Positions 30,111-38,280 of a DNA stretch of 64,000 bases are shown here, one piece after another. Source of the stretch: Candidatus Neomarinimicrobiota bacterium (GTDB lineage: Bacteria > Fidelibacterota > UBA2242 > B5-G15). Made by a program: the position numbers and the translations under genes. Every line of letters starts with the position of its first letter. Positions within the stretch are counted from its first letter, which is position 1. Under the pieces are notes generated by a model. It saw only the letters and a list, made by a program, of their open reading frames with translations. It did no database searches and was not told the DNA's origin. The stretch covers positions 1-64,000 of the forward strand of contig JACDNV010000006.1 in NCBI GenBank assembly GCA_017656425.1, written 5' to 3'.

Positions 30111-31097
30111 TTATGCGGATTGCCGCTCAATTAATTTTACGGGAACTATTGTAGTAACTCCTCTGTAGGATTTACCACTTATTACATTCAATAATTGTCT
30201 AACAGCGATCGAGCCCATCTCTTCTTTATATACCCTCACTGTAGTCAAAGGTGGATTTGAGAATTTCGCCATATCAATATCATCAAAACCCATGACACTT
30301 ACATCATCTGGTATTTTCAATCCCTTATCCTTGATTGCTTTGTACCCGTAAATAGCGTTAAGGTCATTTGCGTAGAATATAGCAGTTGGTGGATTCTCAT
30401 TCTCCAATAAACTAATCGTATGTTCATACCCTCTTTCCAATCCACCTGTTTTTACTAAATTTTCGTCAAACTCTATTCCATAAAAATCAAGAGCTTTCTT
30501 GTATCCAATATATCTCTGATTAAAACTGAGCCTTTCAAGCTGTCCTGAAACAAAGGCTATTCTTTTATGCCCTTTATTTATAAGATACCGAGTAGCAATA
30601 AAACCTCCGTGCTCATTGTCTATTAATACCTGCGTCTCTTTATCCAAGTAAACTTTAGGGTCTACAAATACCGCTGGTATAATTGAGTTTCTAATGATAT
30701 TTGTAAACAGCTCATTAAAAACACCAACCACAATAATCCCATCAACTTGATTATCCCTTATCATTTTAGGCAATTTATTTGTTTCTGGATCAGGAATTAA
30801 TTGCAATATAAGATTGTAATTATTTATAACTATTTCTCCCTCAATTCCTTCAAGAACTCTGGAATAAAACGGATTATTTGATAATGGCCTGCCCTCCCTG
30901 CAGAAAATTACTCCTATATTATTAGTCTTCTCAGCTTCTAGCTTCCTCAATCTGTGATGATCATATTTTAATTCTTTTGCTATTTTAATTATTTTCTCCT
31001 TGGTCTCCCGACCTATATCCCTTCGGTCATTTAATGCCTTCGAAACTGTCGATATAGAAACGTTAGCTAATTTTGCTATATCCTTTATTGTTACCAT
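30111..31097 (-). CDS. LacI-family transcriptional regulator
   Basis: A 328-residue regulator. The N-terminal helix-turn-helix VTIKDIAKLANVSISTVSKALN (2-23) and hinge helix RKLEAEK are classic LacI, followed by a periplasmic-binding-protein-like effector domain (about 60-328). The start at 31097 (AAGGA 7 bases upstream) fits the family's MVTIKDIA opening better than 31136. It lies within the mannan locus between the receptor and the AGE/GH9 genes, so it probably senses a manno- or gluco-oligosaccharide and represses the locus. CGAAA-type repeats occur in its own promoter region. Confidence 0.88.
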   Translation of the reverse strand: MVTIKDIAKLANVSISTVSKALNDRRDIGRETKEKIIKIAKELKYDHHRLRKLEAEKTNNIGVIFCREGRPLSNNPFYSRVLEGIEGEIVINNYNLILQLIPDPETNKLPKMIRDNQVDGIIVVGVFNELFTNIIRNSIIPAVFVDPKVYLDKETQVLIDNEHGGFIATRYLINKGHKRIAFVSGQLERLSFNQRYIGYKKALDFYGIEFDENLVKTGGLERGYEHTISLLENENPPTAIFYANDLNAIYGYKAIKDKGLKIPDDVSVMGFDDIDMAKFSNPPLTTVRVYKEEMGSIAVRQLLNVISGKSYRGVTTIVPVKLIERQSA

Positions 31098-31119
31098 ATC
31101 AGCATCCTTCATATTTCTT

Positions 31120-31145
31120 AACTTAACGAAAAGCAACGAAAAAAT
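31120..31145. promoter_or_regulatory. Tandem ACGAAAA words upstream of lacI
   Basis: AACGAAAAGCAACGAAAAAA lies just upstream of the regulator's start, matching ACGAAAATAGCGAAA at 16071-16085. It suggests autoregulation. A separate perfect 16-bp palindrome with a central CG (31385-31400, AAATTTTCGAAAATTT) lies a few codons into the divergent AGE gene and could be a LacI operator. Confidence 0.35.
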
Positions 31146-31373
31146 ATAAATTGATTAAATTACTTTGTCAAGCCTTTATTTATTGAAAATATCATTTATT
31201 AATTTTATTAGATAAATATTTATATATAAATAGTGTTATACAGTTATATTAATATGAATTCGTGTTTAACATTTTAAATATATAGAAATTTAAGTTAATA
31301 AATTTTTCTTAAACTCTTGTATATGTAAATTATTTACTTTAATATATCTGACTATTAAAATAGAGAACAAGCC

Positions 31374-32729
31374 ATGTTACCACTAAATTTTCGAAAATTT
31401 ATCGTACCTATTATAATAACTCCAATTTTATTCCCATTCTGCAGTGAAAAAAATCTTTCTACTCAACTTTTAGAATCTCTAAATAGTAACATAATAAAAA
31501 TATGGTATCCATTGGCAATAGACACTGCCTATGGTGGATTTTTATCCAATTTTTCATTCGATTGGAAACCAACGAAAATGCAGAACAAAATGGTCGTAAC
31601 TCAAACGAGACATTTATGGACACTTGCAAATGCAGCAATATTCCTGAACAATAACAAGTTATTGGAACATGCTATCCATGGAGCAAAATTTATAACAACT
31701 AAAATGTGGGATAATAAGTATGGAGGCTTCTTTGATCTTGTTGACAGGACAGGGATTCCTCTATATGCTGAAACTTCTCCTCCAAAGACTGCATATGGAA
31801 ACTCTTTTGCAATATATGGCTTTACTGCATTATATAAAGTAACTAAAAATCAGACCTATCTTGACTGGGCAATAAAGACATTCCGATGGTTGGACAAACA
31901 TGCTTATGATAATGTTTATGGAGGCTATTTTCAAGCCCTGACTCGCAAGGGAAAACCTATTCCTCAAAATGTAGTTTCTTCAGAATTGAAAGATAAACTT
32001 AAAATCTGGAAAGACTATAACTCATCAATTCACCTGCTCGAATCCTTTTCCTCATTGTATGCTGTTTGGAAAGATTCTCTACTTCGCAAAAAACTAGAAG
32101 AAATGTTTTATATCGTTAGGGACACCATTGTAGATAAAAGAGGTTTTTTGTTATTACATTTTGCAAGAGATTGGACTCATATATCATTGAAAAGTCAACC
32201 CGTTCAAATATTCAGGAAAAATATCTATGTAGACCATGTTTCCTTTGGCCACGATGTCGAAACAGCATATTTACTCTTAGAGGCAGAGAAAACCCTATAT
32301 GGTAAATTTTCAGAAAAGACCCTGAAAATTTCAAAAAAACTTGTTGACCATGCAATAAAATATGGTTGGGATAAACAAAAAGGTGGATTTTATGATGCTG
32401 CCTATTACTTTAATACAGAGCCAGAAGTTGTTAACAAAGCAAAAATCTGGTGGACTCAAGCAGAAGGTCTAAATTCTCTACTTTTATTCTACAAACTTTA
32501 TCCCAATAATAAGAGTTACTACGAACTTTTTAAAAAACAGTGGGATTATATCGACAACTATTTAATTGATCAAAAATACGGAGGCTGGTATGCTGAAGGA
32601 CTGGATACTGACTCTCCCCAGGTAAGTAAGCCAAAGGCATGGACATGGAAAGGCAATTACCATAACGTTAGAGCACTAATATGCTGTATAAAATACCTTG
32701 AAAATAATCATGAATTATTAAAAAGATAG
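31374..32729 (+). CDS. Lipoprotein AGE-family epimerase
   Basis: A 451-residue (alpha/alpha)6-barrel protein of the N-acylglucosamine/cellobiose 2-epimerase family. Its N-terminus is a lipoprotein signal with FPFC (Cys23). Family residues are present: TRHLWTLANAA (about 80), YGNSFAIYG (about 140), FGHDVETAYLL (about 302-312), WWTQAEG (about 360-366) and YHNVRAL (about 428-434). Cellobiose epimerases are normally cytosolic. A membrane-anchored copy suggests epimerisation in the periplasm, or a binding or scaffold role. It is about 35 percent similar by eye to the cytosolic epimerase at 12820-14037. Confidence 0.8.
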   Translation: MLPLNFRKFIVPIIITPILFPFCSEKNLSTQLLESLNSNIIKIWYPLAIDTAYGGFLSNFSFDWKPTKMQNKMVVTQTRHLWTLANAAIFLNNNKLLEHAIHGAKFITTKMWDNKYGGFFDLVDRTGIPLYAETSPPKTAYGNSFAIYGFTALYKVTKNQTYLDWAIKTFRWLDKHAYDNVYGGYFQALTRKGKPIPQNVVSSELKDKLKIWKDYNSSIHLLESFSSLYAVWKDSLLRKKLEEMFYIVRDTIVDKRGFLLLHFARDWTHISLKSQPVQIFRKNIYVDHVSFGHDVETAYLLLEAEKTLYGKFSEKTLKISKKLVDHAIKYGWDKQKGGFYDAAYYFNTEPEVVNKAKIWWTQAEGLNSLLLFYKLYPNNKSYYELFKKQWDYIDNYLIDQKYGGWYAEGLDTDSPQVSKPKAWTWKGNYHNVRALICCIKYLENNHELLKR

Positions 32730-32760
32730 TAACGTAATTAGAATTAATATGAGGTTAAAT

Positions 32761-35256
32761 ATGAGAATTACAGATAACTTTTTACTTATTATATTCATTT
32801 TTCTATCCTTTTCAGCTATATTATGCTATGCTAAAACCAAAGAATATGAAATCAAACTTAACGATATGAATTACTTCTCAACTAAGGGATTCGATGTTAT
32901 AGTTTTTGATGATTTTTATCCCGAGGGTCACCAGAGTGGTATAACCATAATCCATCATGGTGTAAGAGTCGCTGCTAATGGCGATATTCGACTCCAAGCA
33001 GCGCCAGGTCAGTGGGAACCTGTTCCAAAACTCATAAATAAAAAAATAATTAAAGAAAAAAACCAGATAATGGTTTCCCTATATTATCCTGATCCCGATA
33101 GAAACAGAAAAGGTTTTAATCCAATTATTTATCCTGATTTGAAATTGGAATACAAAATTAGAGTATACTCCAAAGCCAATAAAATAATAATTGAAGTAGC
33201 CCTGAATAATCCTCTACCCGATAAATGGGCTGGGAAAGTCGGGTTTAACCTTGAGCTATACCCCGCTGAGTTCTCTGGTAAACACTACATAATGGATAAT
33301 AAAACAGGTCTCTTTCCACCTCAATTCACCAGCTCAATTAATAAGAAAGATAATAGCGAAGTTGAAGTAATACCAATGGCAACAGGCAAAAGTCTGACTA
33401 TTGCTCCCGAAGACCCCTATAGAAAACTAACCATAAACGCCTTAATTGGTAATTTGGAGCTAATAGATGGAAGAGCAAGACACAATAACGGATGGTTTAT
33501 TGTAAGTTCAAAAATAGGCAAAAGAACTAAAAACGTTATTAAGTGGGAAATTATACCAAATATTGTCAAAGATTGGTTTTATAAACCCGTGATTCATGTT
33601 TCGCAAATTGGATACCTACCCAATCAACAAAAAATTGCTGTCATTGAAACCGACAAAGATTATAAATCCCAAAAAGAGATTAAACTGATAAAAATAGAAA
33701 CAGATGGAAACAATAAAATAGTATTTGAATCAAAACCAGAATCATGGGGTAAATTTTTAAGATACAATTATTATAAATTTGACTTTTCAAAAATTAAAGA
33801 AGAAGGTATTTATTTCGTAAAATGGGACGATTATAAATCTAATTGTTTCAGAATCTCAAAGAATGTATTTGACAAAGATGTATGGCAACCAACATTATCC
33901 TATTTCCTCCCAATTCAGATGTGCCATATGCGTGTAGAAGATAGATACAGGGTGTGGCATGATCTGTGTCATATGGACGATGCCTTAATGGCTCCAACAG
34001 ATATAATACACTTTGATGGATACAGACAGGGTCCATCTACCCTTACCAGATACAAACCTTATGAACATGTCCCCGGTCTCAATGCAGGTGGATGGCACGA
34101 TGCTGGTGATTATGACCTGAGGATAGAGTCACAAGCTGGGACAGTAAGGTCACTTTCCATAATATACGAGCTCTTTAAAATTGAATATGACCAGACAACT
34201 ATCGATCAGGATAAACATCTCGTCATTTTAAACGAACCCGATGGAATCCCTGATATACTTCAGCAAATTGAACACGGGCTTATAACAATAATTAATGGAT
34301 ATAAAAGTCTCGGCAGGTTTTATCGTGGGATTATTTGTCCTACTTTAAAACAGTACGTATTACTTGGTGATGCAAGGTCGATGACGGATAATAAAATTTA
34401 TAATTCTGACCTGAATGATAAGGAAATTAGGGCAACAGAAAGTCATATCCCCGATGACAGATGGGTATTTACGGAGGAAAACCCCTATCGAGAATTATAC
34501 GTTGCTGCCTGCCTTGCACAGGCTTATAGAGTAATGAAAAACTATAAACCAAAAATTGCAAATGAATGCCTTGATATTGCAAAAACCGTGTTTGAAAATT
34601 ATAAAGATGTTGATGGTCGAGCTGTTATCTCCAAAATAGAAGTAGCATCAGAACTATTATTATCGACTGGAGAGGAAAAATATCGTCAGGAAATCATTCA
34701 AAGTATGAAAATAATAAAAAAGCACTTTAACAGGATAGGATGGATTGTTTCAAGAATATTACCTTTAATTAATGATAAAGAATTCGAGAAAATAATGAGA
34801 AAGACCGTGAAAAAATATAGGATTGAACTTGACAAACAACTAAGTGAAACTCCTTTTGGAATTCCCTTTCATCCACATATATGGGGTGCTGCCTGGGGAC
34901 TGGAAAATTTAGCTGTAAGATTATACTTTCTCCATAAATCATTTCCTGAAATAATACCAAAGGAACCAGTAGAAAGGACCCTTGATTATCTACTGGGAGT
35001 TCATCCAGGTAAAAATACGTCATCACTTGTATCTGGAGTTGGGGTCAAATCTGCAACTATAGCGTACGGCTTTAATCGTGCTGACTGGTCATATATACCA
35101 GGAGGAGTAATCTCAGGACCGAATTTGATCAGACCTGATCTTCCCGAATTAAAAGAGTTTCCATACCTCTGGCAGCAATCGGAATACGTAATAGGGGGTG
35201 CAGCGTCAAACTTTATATTTCTTATATTCGCAATAAAAGAGTTAAATCAGAAATAA
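32761..35256 (+). CDS. Exported GH9 family glycoside hydrolase with N-terminal Ig-like domain
   Basis: An 831-residue protein with a signal peptide (1-24) and an N-terminal beta-sandwich domain (about 25-265). A CelD-type Ig-like domain follows (about 270-365, VIHVSQIGYLPNQQKIAVIE), then a GH9 (alpha/alpha)6 barrel (about 375-831). GGWHDAGDYDLR holds the catalytic base aspartates, and QSEYVIGGAASN near the C-terminus carries the acid glutamate. The ATG at 32761 with GAGG upstream is preferred to 32749. GH9 enzymes cut beta-1,4-glucans, and some cut glucosaminides or mixed-linkage glucans. The N-terminal domain is not recognised. Confidence 0.85.
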   Translation: MRITDNFLLIIFIFLSFSAILCYAKTKEYEIKLNDMNYFSTKGFDVIVFDDFYPEGHQSGITIIHHGVRVAANGDIRLQAAPGQWEPVPKLINKKIIKEKNQIMVSLYYPDPDRNRKGFNPIIYPDLKLEYKIRVYSKANKIIIEVALNNPLPDKWAGKVGFNLELYPAEFSGKHYIMDNKTGLFPPQFTSSINKKDNSEVEVIPMATGKSLTIAPEDPYRKLTINALIGNLELIDGRARHNNGWFIVSSKIGKRTKNVIKWEIIPNIVKDWFYKPVIHVSQIGYLPNQQKIAVIETDKDYKSQKEIKLIKIETDGNNKIVFESKPESWGKFLRYNYYKFDFSKIKEEGIYFVKWDDYKSNCFRISKNVFDKDVWQPTLSYFLPIQMCHMRVEDRYRVWHDLCHMDDALMAPTDIIHFDGYRQGPSTLTRYKPYEHVPGLNAGGWHDAGDYDLRIESQAGTVRSLSIIYELFKIEYDQTTIDQDKHLVILNEPDGIPDILQQIEHGLITIINGYKSLGRFYRGIICPTLKQYVLLGDARSMTDNKIYNSDLNDKEIRATESHIPDDRWVFTEENPYRELYVAACLAQAYRVMKNYKPKIANECLDIAKTVFENYKDVDGRAVISKIEVASELLLSTGEEKYRQEIIQSMKIIKKHFNRIGWIVSRILPLINDKEFEKIMRKTVKKYRIELDKQLSETPFGIPFHPHIWGAAWGLENLAVRLYFLHKSFPEIIPKEPVERTLDYLLGVHPGKNTSSLVSGVGVKSATIAYGFNRADWSYIPGGVISGPNLIRPDLPELKEFPYLWQQSEYVIGGAASNFIFLIFAIKELNQK

Positions 35257-35313
35257 AGCATTTGATTTGTTATTAAAATAAAATTAAATTTGCTTGATTA
35301 TTTTATAATTGAT

Positions 35314-35386
35314 TCCGGCGTAGCTCAATAGGCAGAGCGGGTGGCTGTTAACCACTAGGTTGTAGGTTCGAGTCCTACCGCCGGAG
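35314..35386 (+). tRNA. tRNA-Asn(GTT)
   Basis: A complete 73-base cloverleaf. The acceptor stem TCCGGCG pairs with CGCCGGA, and the discriminator is G at 35386. The D-loop contains AGCTCAATAGGCAGAGC, the anticodon loop is CTGTTAA (anticodon GTT) and the T-arm has GGTTCGAGTCC. No CCA is encoded. It borders the restriction island that starts at about 35.6 kb, a common arrangement for tRNA-associated islands. I see no duplicated tRNA 3' end. Confidence 0.96.
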
Positions 35387-35626
35387 CTTTCATTTATTTT
35401 ATCTAACTATCCCTTTTGATCCCCTTAATAAAATTCATAAATGTAAAAGAATAAACTTTTAAGGAAATATTAAACCCATACACTCCTTAAAATATTTTAC
35501 ATTTTACTTGACTTTTGGATTATTTTTTATATAATTACGAAAAATGAGTTACTTTATAGTAAAACTCTGTATTCTAAATAATAAAAGAAGGTATCCTTAA
35601 AAAAGTTGAAAGACTCTCCGTGAATA
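35387..35626. other. Intergenic sequence between tRNA-Asn and the restriction island
   Basis: AT-rich with no open frame or repeat that I can support. The island boundary, if one exists, should lie in this stretch. Confidence 0.4.
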
Positions 35627-35737
35627 TTAACGGTAAAGCAATTGGCGGATTATCTACAGATGGATGAACATACCGTCTATAAACTTGCCCGCTCTGGTCA
35701 AATCCCCTCTATCAAAATCGCTGGTCAGTGGAGATTT
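35627..35737 (+). pseudogene. Truncated inverted copy of the excisionase-type HTH gene
   Basis: These 37 codons read VKQLADYLQMDEHTVYKLAR and on to AGQWRF. They match residues 9-45 of the intact HTH protein at 42085-42309 at 31 of 37 positions. The start codon is lost (ATG replaced by TTA) and the gene is cut off exactly where the stop codon of the methylase fusion begins. It is on the plus strand while the intact copy is on the minus strand, so the two form an inverted pair around the 6.5-kb restriction island. Confidence 0.85.
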
Positions 35738-38260
35738 TTAAATTGCTCCTTCTTGTAATTTTCTTATTTCTTCTACAGCTTTCCACTTTAACTCAAAAGC
35801 ATTTTGGACCTTTTTACTAATATCAGATCTCACTTTCTTATTTCTATGGATAGGTAAAAGTAATTCTGTCCATCTATCAGCAATGTTAGGAAGAGTAGTT
35901 TCAATAAGAACTTTATCTTCTATTTGAAGTTGTACTATTGGATGGGTTAAGAGATAAATAAGGTAATAAGGTGTGATGTCGAAGTCATTTTCTTTCTTAA
36001 CTACACGAAATATTAAAATTTCTTTTGTTAATAAAACTTTTTTATCAAAAGGTGAAACAAGAGCTACGCTGCCAATTCGATAACTTCCACGTCTGACAAA
36101 AAGAAGATCACCCACCTCCAAGTCTATACCCCGCCCCTTCTTTTTCAAATAGATATCTTCTGGAATTAAAGCGGTAGGATTCTTATAAACTTCTAAATTA
36201 ACAATATCTGCAACCCTTACATAGGGAATAGTCCCTGTTCCCTTATAAATTGCATCAGGTGAACCGTGTCCTTCATAAACTTTCAATATCTCTCGTCTAC
36301 ACAACTCACCTAATGGAATTAACTCGCAATCATTTTCTTTAGCATACTGTTCTATAGTTTTTATATAGGCTCGCCAATAATATCTTGGAACCAATACCTT
36401 ACGGTTTATCTCATCGTATCTTTTATAAAACAATAGGGAAGTAGGAATAACTTTTTTAGAGGATCTATATTCTCTTAATTTCTTTATTATTAGAGGAATC
36501 TCGTCGTCAATCTCATTTGTCCTTTCTTTTGTTATGGGATCGATTTTATAGAGTATTCTACCTGTATGATCGTGACCAACTGTTTTGGCAATTGAAAAGA
36601 AAATCTTATGGTTCTCTTTAGGCGCGCTCTTTTCTAAAACTACAACAACTGTCTTTGCGTTATTATGAGGTCTAAAAGTATCATGGGAAAGATCGACTAC
36701 ATGTAGAATTTTATATTGCTGTAAAAATTGTAATATATGTTCGGAGTTCTTTGCGTGAAGATATGTCTCTGGTAAAATAATAGCCATTCTTCCGCCCGGT
36801 TTTAATAATTGGATACATCTTTCAATAAAAAGAATTTGTGGAACTTGTTTATCTAATACCTTATCAGTTCTTTCATACTTACCCGTTTTCTTATTTAATT
36901 TCCATTTAAAGCCAAGTTCATATTGCTGCAACAACGATTTGCTGGTAATAGGAATTTTTGAACCAAAAGGAGGATTTGTCAAAAGTACATCGAAAGTACC
37001 AAGTTTAATCATTTCTCTTTGAATAGGTGGCCATTCTTTAGGATCTACTAAACTATCTGAACAAAAAATGCCTCCTCGGCCATCTCCTACAATTGCCATA
37101 TAAGCTTTACTTACCTTAGCTAAATCGAATTCTTTATCGATTCCGTAGAAATTTCTTGAGGCAATCTCACTTTTTAAAGCACCTATTTTTTCCTTTGAAA
37201 GATGTTTATATTTCTGCTCCACTTTTTTCCAAACATATTCCAAAGCAACTATTAAAAAACCGCCCGAGCCACAAGCAGGATCAATAATTTTTTCGTTTGG
37301 TTTGGGATCAAGTAATTCAACACACAACCTAACCACATTTCTAGGCGTGAAAAACTGACCTTTTTCTCCTCTCAATGCTGGTCCTATAAAAACCTCAAAA
37401 GCGTCTCCAACAGCATCTTTGTCAGTTCTCAACAAACTATAATTTTGTAACTGGCTTACTACATAAGCAATAGATTTATCATCAAGTAATAGTCTCTCAT
37501 CTTTCTCAAAAACATCTTGATATTCCTTTTTGACTTTTTCAAATAATTCCTTTATTCTCTCAGCAACTTTTTTGTCTGGCTCTTCTGCCCCAGCCTTGAA
37601 CTTTAAATCCCTGTAATTATGCATTTCATCGTATATTTTACAGAATATTAGTCGTGTCATTTCTCCTCCAAGTCTTTCTGCTCTTGGAAGATTACTATTA
37701 GTGTAAAGATGGTAATAGATAACTTTGAAGATAGACTTTAGATTTTGAGCAGGAATAAGTTCATCACCAGTTTTATACTTTCCAATTTCTTCCCAAGATT
37801 GACCTTTTTTGGGGATATTTCTCCATTCAACAAGTTGTGGTGTGTAAGATGGCGGTTTCCTTATAACTCTAAAGTAAGCTATTTCAGTTCCATTGAACCA
37901 AACTCCGCCTTCTGCAGGAGTGGGATCGATATAACTTTTGAGTTGTTTTATTCCATCCTTCCTGTCTTTCCTTTTTGTTTCAACAATAAGAAAAATATTA
38001 TCAAATGTCTTTTTACTATCTATAAAAACTACTATATCTGCTGGACCGATTTTTGTACTTCCTTTTTGAATATAAAATTCTGGAAAAGTTTGAATCTGGT
38101 CCTTCGAATACCCATACTCATTTAGGAGCCTTTCAGCAAAGATAAGTTTTGCTTCTACTCTTTCAGGGGTTATTTTTACAAGACGGCCTGATACGGGATC
38201 CTTAATATATCCTTCTTTGGTCTCGAACTCTTCAGTCGGCTTAAATTCTTTTTCAGGCAT
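35738..38260 (-). CDS. Nuclease-methylase-specificity fusion (HSDR_N + N6 methylase + HsdS-like)
   Basis: An 840-residue restriction protein. Residues about 30-110 form a type I HSDR_N-like PD-(D/E)XK nuclease (Asp75 in GPADIVVF, Glu94-x-Lys96 in VETKRK). Residues about 170-560 are an HsdM-type N6-adenine methylase with motif I DPACGSGG (327-334) and motif IV NPPF (429-432). About 600-830 is a single target-recognition domain of HsdS type with a helical tail. It resembles a type IIG/DrmMI-like enzyme. The partner SNF2 translocase is 20 bases upstream in the same operon. GAGGGAG precedes the ATG. Confidence 0.85.
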   Translation of the reverse strand: MPEKEFKPTEEFETKEGYIKDPVSGRLVKITPERVEAKLIFAERLLNEYGYSKDQIQTFPEFYIQKGSTKIGPADIVVFIDSKKTFDNIFLIVETKRKDRKDGIKQLKSYIDPTPAEGGVWFNGTEIAYFRVIRKPPSYTPQLVEWRNIPKKGQSWEEIGKYKTGDELIPAQNLKSIFKVIYYHLYTNSNLPRAERLGGEMTRLIFCKIYDEMHNYRDLKFKAGAEEPDKKVAERIKELFEKVKKEYQDVFEKDERLLLDDKSIAYVVSQLQNYSLLRTDKDAVGDAFEVFIGPALRGEKGQFFTPRNVVRLCVELLDPKPNEKIIDPACGSGGFLIVALEYVWKKVEQKYKHLSKEKIGALKSEIASRNFYGIDKEFDLAKVSKAYMAIVGDGRGGIFCSDSLVDPKEWPPIQREMIKLGTFDVLLTNPPFGSKIPITSKSLLQQYELGFKWKLNKKTGKYERTDKVLDKQVPQILFIERCIQLLKPGGRMAIILPETYLHAKNSEHILQFLQQYKILHVVDLSHDTFRPHNNAKTVVVVLEKSAPKENHKIFFSIAKTVGHDHTGRILYKIDPITKERTNEIDDEIPLIIKKLREYRSSKKVIPTSLLFYKRYDEINRKVLVPRYYWRAYIKTIEQYAKENDCELIPLGELCRREILKVYEGHGSPDAIYKGTGTIPYVRVADIVNLEVYKNPTALIPEDIYLKKKGRGIDLEVGDLLFVRRGSYRIGSVALVSPFDKKVLLTKEILIFRVVKKENDFDITPYYLIYLLTHPIVQLQIEDKVLIETTLPNIADRWTELLLPIHRNKKVRSDISKKVQNAFELKWKAVEEIRKLQEGAI

Positions 38261-38280
38261 AAATTACACTCCCTCTTAAC

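Noticed and set aside
37745-38125. Plus-strand open frame of 126 codons
   Set aside because: Antisense to the nuclease part of the methylase fusion, with no recognisable domain.
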